From the NCBI RefSeq assembly GCF_015493435.1, contig NZ_WGDD01000047.1:1-39855 (forward strand): 39,855 bases of DNA, given 5' to 3'. The position numbers were made by a program, and so were the translations under genes. Shown here piece by piece: positions 16,564 through 25,335 of this stretch (positions are counted from its first letter, which is position 1; each line of letters opens with the position of its first letter). The notes below the pieces were generated by a model, which did no database searches, had not been told where the DNA came from, and was given only the letters and a program-made list of their open reading frames with translations. The DNA is from Sulfurovum sp. GTDB lineage: Bacteria; Campylobacterota; Campylobacteria; Campylobacterales; Sulfurovaceae.

Positions 16564-17306
16564 TCTCTGTCAACTTCTTTCATGGCTTCTTCCAGATTTT
16601 TTTCCGCTTCTTTGGCTCTTTGCTCTTCTTCTTTGGTGATATTGATGTCTACAATACCTTTTTGGGAAGGAGATAGATTCTTTATTTTAGTTTGTTTCGC
16701 TGTTGAAGCTTTTTTTGCCGCCTCTTCCTTTGCCAGTTTCTTTTTCAAGGCTGCTTTTTCTGCTTCAAGCTTTGCCAGCTTATCAGCTGTCTTTTTTTCT
16801 TCCTGTGCCTTTTTGATACGGGCAACTTCTTCTGCTTCTTTTGCTGCTTTTTTTTCAGCTTTTTTCTTTTCTTCCGCAGCCTTCTGTTCTGCATCTCTTT
16901 TGGCTTCAAGTCGTTTCTGCTCAGCTTGAACTTTTTGGAGTCTCGATTCTTTTTCCTGTGCGGTTTCTATGGTGACAACATCCGTTTTGGTCGTTACTTC
17001 CGCTTTTCCTTTACCTTCGGGCTTTACTGTGACATTCTTTTCTTCCACTGTCACTTCTTCCGGTGTCTCTTTCACCGACACGGTATTCTCTTCCTCGGCT
17101 GTCCCGTCTGATGTATCTTCTACCTCGGCATCAAGCTCTGCATCTTCTTTGGCTTCTTTTTCTTTGGCAATTTTATCAAGATCTTTTAAAAGCAGGTTTT
17201 CTGCCTGATCGATCTTTTTGAAATTTGTATTAAGATCAAAAGGATTATCTGATGCATTCGCACCTATCATTGCCACCATTACGGCTACCCATACATACTG
17301 TTTCAT
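16560..17306 (-). CDS. Exported Lys/Glu/Ala-rich coiled-coil protein
   Basis: A 248-residue low-complexity protein. A signal-peptide-like N-terminus (MKQYVWVAVMVAMIGANA) is followed by an acidic Glu/Thr/Val region (about 45-115) and a long Ala/Lys/Glu helix (about 115-215) with heptad-like repeats such as EKKKAEKKAAKEAEE. The composition recalls TolA domain II, but there is no TolA C-terminal domain, so a spacer or cell-wall-spanning role is only an inference. In Campylobacter and Helicobacter the slot after eno and the FtsB-like gene is held by other exported or AMIN-domain proteins. AAAGGAGTAGGAA before the ATG is a strong ribosome-binding site. It lies 3 bases after the FtsB-like stop. Confidence 0.8.
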   Translation of the reverse strand: MKQYVWVAVMVAMIGANASDNPFDLNTNFKKIDQAENLLLKDLDKIAKEKEAKEDAELDAEVEDTSDGTAEEENTVSVKETPEEVTVEEKNVTVKPEGKGKAEVTTKTDVVTIETAQEKESRLQKVQAEQKRLEAKRDAEQKAAEEKKKAEKKAAKEAEEVARIKKAQEEKKTADKLAKLEAEKAALKKKLAKEEAAKKASTAKQTKIKNLSPSQKGIVDINITKEEEQRAKEAEKNLEEAMKEVDRD

Positions 17307-17309
17307 TTC

Positions 17310-17561
17310 CTACTCCTTTGGTTCTAACTGTTTTAGTTCAAAAAGCTCTTTTTGAAGTTTTTGGTTCCCGGTCTTCAAATTTCTCTCTTCCTGCTTTAAC
17401 ATCGCTTTTTTTTCTTGAAGATGATTCAACACTGTCAGTGAATTTTCTCCGTAAATCAAAATACCCACATAAATACCAAAGAACAGAATTCCGATCGCCG
17501 TAATCAAAATTGCTTTGATTGAGAGCCCGGCTATGGATTCTACCCTGTTACGCTTCGGCAA
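17310..17561 (-). CDS. FtsB/DivIC-like septum formation initiator protein
   Basis: A small bitopic membrane protein of 83 residues: short basic cytoplasmic N-terminus, one transmembrane helix near 16-38 (IKAILITAIGILFFGIYVGI), and a periplasmic coiled coil (LNHLQEKKAMLKQEERNLK). This layout and the position directly after eno match the FtsB/DivIC family, which scaffolds cell-division proteins at the septum; eno-ftsB adjacency is also known in E. coli. Translation appears to start at TTG 17561, because AGGATAGGAT lies immediately upstream, overlapping the eno stop, and no ATG fits. The short coiled coil without a clear FtsB C-terminal motif leaves some doubt. Confidence 0.75.
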   Translation of the reverse strand: MPKRNRVESIAGLSIKAILITAIGILFFGIYVGILIYGENSLTVLNHLQEKKAMLKQEERNLKTGNQKLQKELFELKQLEPKE

Positions 17562-17564
17562 ATC

Positions 17565-18872
<1,308 letters not shown>

Positions 18873-18878
18873 TCAAAT

Positions 18879-18884
18879 ATTTTA
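18879..18884 (-). promoter_or_regulatory. Predicted -10 box for eno
   Basis: In the 105-base recA-eno gap the minus strand reads TTGGATAAAATATT, with TAAAAT as the -10 box and TTGAGT about 16 bases upstream as a weak -35 box. This suggests eno has its own promoter besides read-through from recA. Confidence 0.45.
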
Positions 18885-18950
18885 TCCAAATTATCCTAAG
18901 ACTCAAGGAAATAGTGGTTTTTAGCAGCGAAGAGTGTCCAGAGAAAAAAC

Positions 18951-19997
18951 TTAAGTATCCTTGTTCATTTCATTTTCATCTACGGCAAGTGCCTCACCGA
19001 AACCAAGGGCATTTTTGACCTTTGCCTCGATCTCTGCTCTAAGCTCCGGGTTCTCTTTCAGTGTCAGTTTGGCATTTTCTTTCCCCTGTCCGAGCTTTTC
19101 GGCTCCGTAAGAGAACCATGCACCGGATTTGTCAACAATATCCATCTTGATACCATAATCGATCAGTTCACCGATATAGGAGATCCCTTCTCCAAACATA
19201 ATATCAAACTCTGCCTGTCTAAACGGAGGCGCAACTTTGTTTTTCACAACCTTGGCTTTGACACGGTTACCTATGCTAGACTCTCCCTGCTTTAGTGTGG
19301 CAATACGTCTTACATCAATTCTTACAGAACAGTAAAACTTCAATGCATTACCGCCAGTAGTTGTCTCTGGAGAGCCGTATCCCATCGTCCCAATCTTCAT
19401 ACGAATTTGGTTAATGAAAATCACCGTCGTATTTGTCTTGTGTAGGATAGCTGTGAGTTTACGGAGTGCCTGTGACATAAGTCTGGCTTGAAGCCCAACA
19501 TGTGTATCTCCCATATCACCTTCTATCTCTGTTTTAGGTGTCAATGCAGCAACGGAATCCACAACTATCAGGTCAACAGCTCCTGAACGCGCCAATGTTT
19601 CAAGCACATCAAGTGCCTGCTCACCGAAGTCTGGCTGAGATACCAACAGATTATCTGTATCAACACCTAAGTTCTTAGCATAAACCACATCAAGCGCATG
19701 CTCTGCATCTATAAAAGCACACACCATCTCTTTTTTCTGAGCAGAAGCGATGGTTTGTAGCGCCAAAGTTGTCTTACCAGACGACTCTGGTCCATAAATC
19801 TCAATAATACGCCCTTGAGGAATACCGCCAATCCCTAAAGCCATATCTAGCCCGAGTGAACCTGTAGAGATAGATTCTATCGGTTCAAATGCTTTATCTC
19901 CGAGACGCATCAGTGTCCCTTTTCCAAAAGTCTTGTCTATCTGTTTGATCGCCATATCCAAAGCTTTCTGTTTTTGTGCATCCATTGCCATTGTCAT
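18951..19997 (-). CDS. recA: Recombinase RecA
   Basis: A 348-residue strand-exchange ATPase. Walker A is GPESSGKTT (69-77), Walker B is [10 protein letters not shown], and the [12 protein letters not shown] and [22 protein letters not shown] segments (DNA-binding loops) are present. The ATG at 19997 follows AAGGAAAAAGGAT; further ATGs at codons 3 and 5 are possible starts. I see no LexA-type box upstream, as expected for a lineage that generally lacks a LexA SOS system. Divergent from mqnD. Confidence 0.97.
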   Translation of the reverse strand: MTMAMDAQKQKALDMAIKQIDKTFGKGTLMRLGDKAFEPIESISTGSLGLDMALGIGGIPQGRIIEIYGPESSGKTTLALQTIASAQKKEMVCAFIDAEHALDVVYAKNLGVDTDNLLVSQPDFGEQALDVLETLARSGAVDLIVVDSVAALTPKTEIEGDMGDTHVGLQARLMSQALRKLTAILHKTNTTVIFINQIRMKIGTMGYGSPETTTGGNALKFYCSVRIDVRRIATLKQGESSIGNRVKAKVVKNKVAPPFRQAEFDIMFGEGISYIGELIDYGIKMDIVDKSGAWFSYGAEKLGQGKENAKLTLKENPELRAEIEAKVKNALGFGEALAVDENEMNKDT

Positions 19998-20059
19998 ATC
20001 CTTTTTCCTTTATCTGTTGAATTCTAACACCATTTTAATAGCTTTTTGATAGAGGAGTT

Positions 20060-20086
20060 AAAAATATGTCATATTGTCATATTTTT
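20060..20086. repeat. Inverted repeat in the recA-mqnD divergent region
   Basis: Nine-base arms AAAAATATG (20060-20068) and CATATTTTT (20078-20086) are perfect inverted complements around a 9-base spacer; the core also contains the direct repeat GTCATAT. It lies between the two divergent genes, about 65 bases from either start, and could be an operator. The A+T bias makes chance a real possibility. Confidence 0.35.
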
Positions 20087-20113
20087 AATCCAATTTCTTT
20101 TTGTGTACCCTTA

Positions 20114-20122
20114 TGTTAAAAT
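20114..20122 (+). promoter_or_regulatory. Predicted extended -10 promoter for mqnD
   Basis: TGTTAAAAT (TAAAAT at 20117-20122) lies 28 bases before the mqnD ATG. No clear -35 box. Confidence 0.5.
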
Positions 20123-20150
20123 ACGACAACATTAAACAAAGTGAGTTTTC

Positions 20151-21017
20151 ATGCCCCATACCATTCAATTAGCCCATTCCCCGGATGCCGATGATATCTT
20201 TATGTACTATGCCATCAAATTTGGCTGGGTCGATACCAAAGGATATACATTTGAAAATATCGGACTGGATATTGAGACACTCAATATCGAAGCTATGAAG
20301 GGCACTTATGATGTAAGTGCCATCAGTTTCGGGATGTATCCGCTCATTAAAGAGGAGTATGCCCTGCTTCGTACTGCTGTCAGTTTTGGAGAAGGATACG
20401 GCCCAAAACTCATTCGACGTCAAGACAAACAACTGAAACGTAATTTCAAAGTAGCACTTTCCGGAAAATATACGACCAATGCTATGTTATTCCGTATCTA
20501 TTATCCTGAAGCCAGACCTGTTTATATGGATTTTCTTGAGATAGAAGAGGCTGTTGTCTCTGGTGAAGTAGATGCTGGAGTACTCATCCACGAGTCTATT
20601 TTAGACTTTGATGAGAGCCTGGAAGTAGAAAAAGAAATTTGGGACATCTGGGTAGAACTTGCAGGAGAGGGACTACCGCTGCCTCTTGGAGGTATGGCCA
20701 TACGTAGAAGTCTGCCCCTTAACCGTGCGATAGATGTAGAAAACATTCTTATCGATGGAGTGAAAGTAGCCAATGAGAAAAAAGATGAACTCTGTACTAA
20801 ACTGGAAGCAGACAATCTGGTCCGTATTTCCGATAAGATGCTGACAAAATACCTGGATATGTATGCATCGGATGAATCGGTAGAGCTTTCCGCACTGCAG
20901 CTTAAAGCACTTGACCGACTTTATCAGCTTGGATTTGAACATGGTCTTTGGGAATGCCCCGTCAAAACAGAGGACTACCTGATACCAAAAGAGTACAGCG
21001 AACTTCGGGAACAATAA
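20151..21017 (+). CDS. mqnD: 1,4-dihydroxy-6-naphthoate synthase (futalosine menaquinone pathway)
   Basis: A 288-residue enzyme with a periplasmic-binding-protein fold. The N-terminal AHSPDADDIFMYYAI, DVSAISFGMYPLI, GEVDAGVLIHES and GLPLPLGGMAIRRSL segments are characteristic of MqnD. MqnD converts cyclic dehypoxanthine futalosine to 1,4-dihydroxy-6-naphthoate in the alternative menaquinone route used by Campylobacterota, here likely supplying the respiratory quinone for the sulfur-oxidising chain. The paralogous MqnA shares the fold but not the HSPD start. ATG at 20151. murB follows closely. Confidence 0.92.
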   Translation: MPHTIQLAHSPDADDIFMYYAIKFGWVDTKGYTFENIGLDIETLNIEAMKGTYDVSAISFGMYPLIKEEYALLRTAVSFGEGYGPKLIRRQDKQLKRNFKVALSGKYTTNAMLFRIYYPEARPVYMDFLEIEEAVVSGEVDAGVLIHESILDFDESLEVEKEIWDIWVELAGEGLPLPLGGMAIRRSLPLNRAIDVENILIDGVKVANEKKDELCTKLEADNLVRISDKMLTKYLDMYASDESVELSALQLKALDRLYQLGFEHGLWECPVKTEDYLIPKEYSELREQ

Positions 21018-21083
21018 TGAATACCGACTACTGTACCCTCAATATTCAACCTCCTGTCTTCTGTCAACAAGAGGGGAATCTTC

Positions 21084-21863
21084 TTGTTTTTTAAAACCAT
21101 AGACTTCTCCAGATACTCCAGTATAAAGATCGGCCAACCCACAGAAGTACTGATGATCGAAAAAGAAGACATTCTCCCCTCTGACCGCTATCTGATAGGC
21201 GGAGCCAACAACGTGCTCGTTTCCCCCGCCCCGCCACCTCTGATGATGCTTTCAAAAGATTTTGCCTATATGAAACAGACTGAAGACGGTATGCTGGAGA
21301 TCGGTGCAGCAATGCCTACCGGGCGCATCGTTTCCTATGCCAGAAAACATGATCTTTCAGGTTTTGAATTTTGTGCAAAACTTCCCGGAACACTAGGCGG
21401 TATGCTCGCCATGAATGCAGGCGTAAAAACCTATGAAATCTTTAACATCCTGCAGTCTGTTGAAATAGACAGGAACTGGATACCAAAAGAAAATATTCCC
21501 TACGGCTATCGCTATGCCAGACTCAACGGTACGGCAACGGCTGCCAGGTTCCCGGCCAAAGCAGGATTTAACAGGGAGCTCCTGGATACCCTGCTTGCCA
21601 TGCGGAATAATCAGCCGCATCATCCCAGTGCCGGATCAGCATTTAAAAACCCGCCCGATGACTATGCAGGAAGACTGATCGAGGCGGCCGGTCTGAAAGG
21701 GCTAAAAAAAGGTGCTATGCAGTGGAGTAATCTCCATGCCAATTTTCTGATAAACCTGGGAGGGGGGAGTTACGAAGATGCCAGATATTTAATCGATCTG
21801 GCAAAAGAGAAAGTATTTGAAACTTTTGGTATTACCCTTCAGGAAGAAATAAAGATCCTTTAA
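21084..21863 (+). CDS. murB: UDP-N-acetylenolpyruvoylglucosamine reductase
   Basis: A 259-residue FAD enzyme that reduces UDP-GlcNAc-enolpyruvate to UDP-MurNAc in peptidoglycan synthesis. FAD-binding segments YLIGGANNVLVS and FEFCAKLPGTLGGMLAMNAGV are present, as is the catalytic serine region HPSAGSAFKNP with GRLIEAAGLKG. It is short, as usual for epsilonproteobacterial MurB. Translation appears to start at TTG 21084 because GAGGGGAA lies 6 bases upstream and no ATG is available. It follows mqnD by 66 bases and meets the DUF1566-type gene convergently. Confidence 0.93.
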   Translation: MFFKTIDFSRYSSIKIGQPTEVLMIEKEDILPSDRYLIGGANNVLVSPAPPPLMMLSKDFAYMKQTEDGMLEIGAAMPTGRIVSYARKHDLSGFEFCAKLPGTLGGMLAMNAGVKTYEIFNILQSVEIDRNWIPKENIPYGYRYARLNGTATAARFPAKAGFNRELLDTLLAMRNNQPHHPSAGSAFKNPPDDYAGRLIEAAGLKGLKKGAMQWSNLHANFLINLGGGSYEDARYLIDLAKEKVFETFGITLQEEIKIL

Positions 21864-21870
21864 AAAAGCT

Positions 21871-22356
21871 TTATTTCGCAATACACCGTACACATCTTAT
21901 ATAGTTCGACTGGCTTGGTTTACGAGGATACCGATACGCATCTGAAGTGTATACCACATTATATTTATTCTCTACGGTAGGTGTAGAACTCCAGAAGTCA
22001 TCTCCTCTGAAATACCTGAAGACCTGCCCCGGTTTTTTGTGTACATGTACCAATTCGTCTGATGTCGGAAGTCTCCAGTCATTATAGCCTGCATAATCAA
22101 GTCGTTTACAGTAATCCACTGCATGCTTCAATCCGCCTGCCTTGCCGTAAGAACGATTTCTTTTATAGGCACCGTCTTCTTTGTCTGTATATTTTTGGTC
22201 CTGCCACATTAACTGTGCATCATGCTCAATATAGGTTTCATCCGGTGAACAGTTCGATACAGGCTCAGAAATGGGTGCAACCTGCGAAATATTTCCCCCT
22301 GCGAGCAATAGGCCAAATGACATAGCCATCCCCCACATAATCAGCACACTCTTCAT
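21871..22356 (-). CDS. Exported DUF1566-domain protein
   Basis: A 161-residue exported protein. A hydrophobic N-terminus (MKSVLIMWGMAMSFGLLLAGG) is followed by a DUF1566/Lcl_C-type domain: LMWQDQKY, a YCKRL-YAGYNDWRLPTSDEL core, DFWSSTP, and a closing NYIRCVR. Such domains share ancestry with FGE-sulfatase/C-type-lectin folds and are often found on surface proteins; the precise role is unknown. I chose the ATG at 22356 because AAAGGAGAAAAG sits directly upstream, instead of a longer start at 22377. It is monocistronic by position, with an A+T-rich gap of 85 bases before the L,D-transpeptidase stop. Confidence 0.85.
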   Translation of the reverse strand: MKSVLIMWGMAMSFGLLLAGGNISQVAPISEPVSNCSPDETYIEHDAQLMWQDQKYTDKEDGAYKRNRSYGKAGGLKHAVDYCKRLDYAGYNDWRLPTSDELVHVHKKPGQVFRYFRGDDFWSSTPTVENKYNVVYTSDAYRYPRKPSQSNYIRCVRCIAK

Positions 22357-22441
22357 CTTTTCTCCTTTAAAGTCCAATATTATTCAATATGATAATATAA
22401 CCTTTATCAAATTCAGCTAAAAGTACCGAGATTAGTTAAAA

Positions 22442-23035
22442 TTATGCATGAATATCGATTTTTACCCCATTTTGAACCGCTCTCCAGAGTGCAGTCATGG
22501 CCTTATTGGAAACAGCCATACATCCTTCTGTCCAGTCATGGGCAAGCGTATATCGGTCCGCATGCCCGTCGGCATTCCATTTTGGCTGTCCGTGTATAGT
22601 AATATAGCCTCCTGTTTTGACACCCTTGGCTTTTGCTCTTGCTTTGTCGGCAGCATTTGGATAGGAGATCATTAAAGATCTGTAGAGTCTGGGATCACAT
22701 TTTTTGCGGACTATGCAATAACTTCCTTCCGGTGTTCGATAATCACCTGCCTGTATTTTATTTCCTTTGTCTCCGTTTTTTCCTAAAGAAATTCTAAATT
22801 CATATATTTTTTTCCCGTTTCGGTAGGCATAAAGCTTTCTTTTTTTCTTGTACACGACAATTTTATCGATCTTTTGCGAATGATCTATCTCTGTACCTCG
22901 GGAAAGCTGTTGTCTGCATTCCTGTGTCGGATAAGGGGTATTGTCTACTTTCCCGTATGCTCGAGGCTCTCCGCATCCACTCATTAAAAAAGCAGCTGAA
23001 ATACCTGCCAGACCCAATAGTATTTTTATCTTCAT
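22442..23035 (-). CDS. L,D-transpeptidase (YkuD) lipoprotein, copy 1
   Basis: A 197-residue periplasmic enzyme of the YkuD family, which makes 3-3 peptidoglycan crosslinks or attaches proteins to peptidoglycan. It has a lipoprotein-like signal (LMSGC, C21), and a YkuD domain from about residue 57: GDYRTPEGSY, SLMISYPN, TIHG (H148) and the catalytic C172 in DWTEGCMAVSN. The usual SHGC/THGC motif reads TEGC here, a His-to-Glu change next to the nucleophile that its neighbour does not have. The start at ATG 23035 follows GGGGATGAT and lies one base after the preceding gene's stop, so the two are translationally coupled. Confidence 0.9.
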   Translation of the reverse strand: MKIKILLGLAGISAAFLMSGCGEPRAYGKVDNTPYPTQECRQQLSRGTEIDHSQKIDKIVVYKKKRKLYAYRNGKKIYEFRISLGKNGDKGNKIQAGDYRTPEGSYCIVRKKCDPRLYRSLMISYPNAADKARAKAKGVKTGGYITIHGQPKWNADGHADRYTLAHDWTEGCMAVSNKAMTALWRAVQNGVKIDIHA

Positions 23036-23036
23036 A

Positions 23037-23423
23037 TCATCCCCAGTCTTCATTTTTATGTTTTGATTTATGCTTTTCTTTTTTATAGGAAGCACCGTTT
23101 TTCAGTTTTTGAAGGCGGTTCAGATTACTCATTTCCGCCTCTCGAATATCGTCAAAAACCTTAGCATCAAACCCGTTATCGCAACAGGTCTGCTGATAAA
23201 GTTTTTCTATATATGTTTTGAGATGCTGATGATACTTGGAATCGAGCTGCATGTCACTTTTTTCATCCAATTTCTTTTTCAGCTGTTTAAATTTAATGAG
23301 AAAATCCCCCGCACACATATTTTCATTGCGAAACATACGAAAAAGATTCTTACTGATCTTTTCGAGTTCAACGATATATTTCTGACGATTGAATTTGTCT
23401 ACCTGCTTTTGCGTATATGCCAC
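23037..23423 (-). CDS. Small hypothetical protein between two L,D-transpeptidases
   Basis: A 128-residue soluble, basic, helix-rich protein with no signal peptide or membrane segment that I can see. It contains CAGDFLIKFKQLKKKLDEK and TCCDNG, and ends in a Lys-rich tail (KKEKHKSKHKNEDWG). It matches no family I recognise. It starts with GTG at 23423 (AAGAAGG upstream) and ends one base before the downstream transpeptidase start, 16 bases after the upstream one, so all three are probably one operon. Whether it acts with the periplasmic enzymes is unclear given its apparent cytoplasmic location. Confidence 0.75.
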   Translation of the reverse strand: MAYTQKQVDKFNRQKYIVELEKISKNLFRMFRNENMCAGDFLIKFKQLKKKLDEKSDMQLDSKYHQHLKTYIEKLYQQTCCDNGFDAKVFDDIREAEMSNLNRLQKLKNGASYKKEKHKSKHKNEDWG

Positions 23424-23439
23424 TTTTATTCGGACCTTC

Positions 23440-24009
23440 TTATTTTATTGTCACGGGTACACCTTCTCGTACCGCATACCACAGTTTCTTCATTGAACTG
23501 TTTGTCACAGCCACACATCCATGTGTCCAATTTCTGGACAGGGTATACTTGTCCCCCTTGCCATCTGCATTCCATTTAGGCTGCGCGTGTATAGTAATAT
23601 CACCTCCGGGATTTAGCCCTTTTGCTTTAGCCCTTGCTTTATCTTCTGCTCTGGGATAGGAGATACACAAGGAACGGTAGTATTTCGGAGAGCATAATTT
23701 TCTGTGAATAAAAAACTCACCTTCCGGGGTACGGTAATCCCCTTTTTCCTGTTTTTGCCCTTGAGGATTTTTTCCCAGAGAAATAGGAAATGTTCCTTTG
23801 ACTTTTCCATCTTTGTAAAGGTACATCTTTCGCTCCTTTTTAATTACTACGATCCTGTCAACAGCATCTGCCTCAGAATAATCCTCCGCGGTAAGAAGCT
23901 CTTTTTTGCATTCCGCAAGATTATAGCGGTCCTTGGGCCCTCCGGGTGTGCATCCGGACAAAAACATTAAAAACGGTATTACGATAAAAAAATAGGGTTT
24001 TATATACAT
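23440..24009 (-). CDS. L,D-transpeptidase (YkuD) lipoprotein, copy 2
   Basis: A 189-residue paralogue of the transpeptidase at 22442. It has a clear lipobox (MFLSGC, C20) and the YkuD domain with GDYRTPEGEFF, SLCISYPR, the KARAKAKG run, TIHAQPKWNADG (H141) and the canonical catalytic THGC (C165). The two copies share long identical blocks (GDYRTPEG, DKARAKAKG, PKWNADG), so they arose by local duplication. The likely role is peptidoglycan 3-3 crosslinking or lipoprotein attachment at the outer-membrane-facing side of the wall. The start ATG lacks a good Shine-Dalgarno sequence, so the exact start is uncertain. Confidence 0.9.
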   Translation of the reverse strand: MYIKPYFFIVIPFLMFLSGCTPGGPKDRYNLAECKKELLTAEDYSEADAVDRIVVIKKERKMYLYKDGKVKGTFPISLGKNPQGQKQEKGDYRTPEGEFFIHRKLCSPKYYRSLCISYPRAEDKARAKAKGLNPGGDITIHAQPKWNADGKGDKYTLSRNWTHGCVAVTNSSMKKLWYAVREGVPVTIK

Positions 24010-24088
24010 AAAGATAATTGTAACAAAAATACAAAGAAATACAAAGAAGAAAAACGCAAAAGCGTTGAAGAAAAATCATAGGAAAAGG

Positions 24089-24114
24089 CCAAAGCCGGAG
24101 AAAAAAGGCTTTGG
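24089..24114 (-). terminator. Hairpin terminator downstream of tpx
   Basis: Perfect 8-bp arms CCAAAGCC (24089-24096) and GGCTTTGG (24107-24114) around a 10-base loop, followed on the minus strand by CCTTTTCC and further T-rich sequence. It lies 11 bases after the tpx stop and separates tpx from the transpeptidase genes. Confidence 0.6.
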
Positions 24115-24124
24115 TTTGGAAGAA

Positions 24125-24646
24125 TTATGCGTTCGCAGCAGCTTTTGCGGCTTCAAGTGCTTCTTCATAGTTAGGCTCTTCTGTGATTTCAGGCACAGTT
24201 TGCTTGTACGTTACTTTCCCGTCTTTCCCGATCACAAAAATCACTCTAGCAAGCACACCGGCCAAAGGACCGTCTGCCAAAAGTACTCCGTAAGCATTAC
24301 CGAAATCTTTGTTTCTGAAATCTGAACATACTTTAATGTTTTCAATCCCCGCTGCGCCACACCATCTCGCCGCTGCAAAAGGAAGGTCCATAGATACTGT
24401 CATTACTTCTACACCGTCAAGTCCGGCTGCTTCAGAATTGAATCTTCTTGTTTCTGCATCACATACACCTGTATCAAGTGAAGGAACCGCTACTACAAGT
24501 TGAACTTTACCTTCTCCACCTACTTGCTCATCCTGGAGCATTGGGTTACAGTTTACTACTGTTACTACCGGTGCCGTATCACCTACATTGATTTCATTAC
24601 CTGCGAGATTACATACGATGTCGTTTTTAAATGTTACTGTTGCCAT
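24125..24646 (-). CDS. tpx: Thiol peroxidase
   Basis: A 173-residue atypical 2-Cys peroxiredoxin that reduces hydroperoxides using thioredoxin. The peroxidatic C62 lies in PSLDTGVCDAETRRFN and the resolving C96 in ARWCGAAG, matching the Cys61/Cys95 pair of E. coli Tpx. Length is normal. AAAAGGATATTAA precedes the ATG. It stands alone, with its own terminator and a promoter region carrying 12-bp direct repeats, which suggests dedicated stress control. Confidence 0.95.
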   Translation of the reverse strand: MATVTFKNDIVCNLAGNEINVGDTAPVVTVVNCNPMLQDEQVGGEGKVQLVVAVPSLDTGVCDAETRRFNSEAAGLDGVEVMTVSMDLPFAAARWCGAAGIENIKVCSDFRNKDFGNAYGVLLADGPLAGVLARVIFVIGKDGKVTYKQTVPEITEEPNYEEALEAAKAAANA

Positions 24647-24678
24647 TTAATATCCTTTTATTTAAGTTTGATAAACGT

Positions 24679-24718
24679 ATTATGACTTAATTAGGATAAA
24701 TTTAGTCTTAATTAAGAT
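24679..24718 (-). promoter_or_regulatory. tpx promoter region with two 12-bp direct repeats
   Basis: CTTAATTAGGAT (24686-24697) and CTTAATTAAGAT (24707-24718) differ at one base and are spaced 21 bp, two helical turns. On the minus strand CATAAT (24679-24684) is a plausible -10 box for tpx, so the repeats would cover the spacer and -35 region, the usual place for a repressor. A peroxide-responsive regulator is an inference. Confidence 0.45.
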
Positions 24719-24874
24719 TTTCCCCGAGGAATGGCCTTCCCCTCTTATCACCAAAGAAGGGAAGCATCTATCGCCACAGCAGAGTCTAAACATAAAAATG
24801 TATCATATGGTAACATATTTAAAAAGATTTCTTTTCTATCCCGGCTTTCATTCCTTACTGTCGGAAAAGCAGCT

Positions 24875-25273
24875 TTATGCCTGGATATCAGCGACCGCCT
24901 TCACCCATTTCTCCATAGCGGCATTGGCATCTGGGTTTGGGGCCTCCATAAAATTGATCATGAAAGTATCCCCCATATCTGCAATACCTATGGAGCGGGG
25001 TCTCACAGCCATCACTTCCGGCTTTGGCAGTACCTTCCCGAAACAGCAAATGAGGTTTTTTGCACCCCTGATATTTGCAGCGATCTCACCGACCTCCAGG
25101 CTTGATGTATGTGCGTAATGATCAAAAACCCCTATGTATACAGCAATGGGATGCATCTCGATCTGTGACTTGATATATGCAATGATCTCATCTATACTTT
25201 GGCAGCGTGTCTCTTCTTTTGCAATTTCTATGCTAAATACCGGGTATTTTTCCATCACCGTAATTTGCTTCAT
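24875..25273 (-). CDS. Conserved-looking hypothetical protein
   Basis: A 132-residue soluble protein without a signal peptide. It starts MKQITVMEKYPVFSIEI, has a central YIGVFDHYAHTSSL and a NLICCFGKVLPKPEVMAVRPRSIG segment, and ends with a predicted helix. The pattern of well-formed strands and helices suggests a real folded domain, but I do not recognise the family. The ATG at 25273 is preferred to 25294 because AAGGAAAAACAG lies right before it. It starts 62 bases after the SQR-like flavoprotein in the same direction, so a functional link with sulfide oxidation or redox balance is possible. Confidence 0.8.
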   Translation of the reverse strand: MKQITVMEKYPVFSIEIAKEETRCQSIDEIIAYIKSQIEMHPIAVYIGVFDHYAHTSSLEVGEIAANIRGAKNLICCFGKVLPKPEVMAVRPRSIGIADMGDTFMINFMEAPNPDANAAMEKWVKAVADIQA

Positions 25274-25335
25274 CTGTTTTTCCTTGTATGACATTTATAA
25301 TTGATTTTGATAGAACAGGCCTCATAGTCTGCGAA

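Noticed and set aside
16560-17306. Annotation of the Lys/Glu/Ala-rich protein as TolA
   Set aside because: No TolA C-terminal domain and no tolQ/R/B neighbours; only composition is similar.
21018-21095. Tiny plus-strand frame of 25 codons between mqnD and murB
   Set aside because: It starts at the mqnD stop and overlaps the murB start, but has no sign of its own coding function; it may only aid coupling.
24731-25105. Plus-strand open frame partly in the tpx upstream region
   Set aside because: Mostly opposite the 24875-25273 gene, no ribosome-binding site, no domain; region 24720-24874 shows no other gene.
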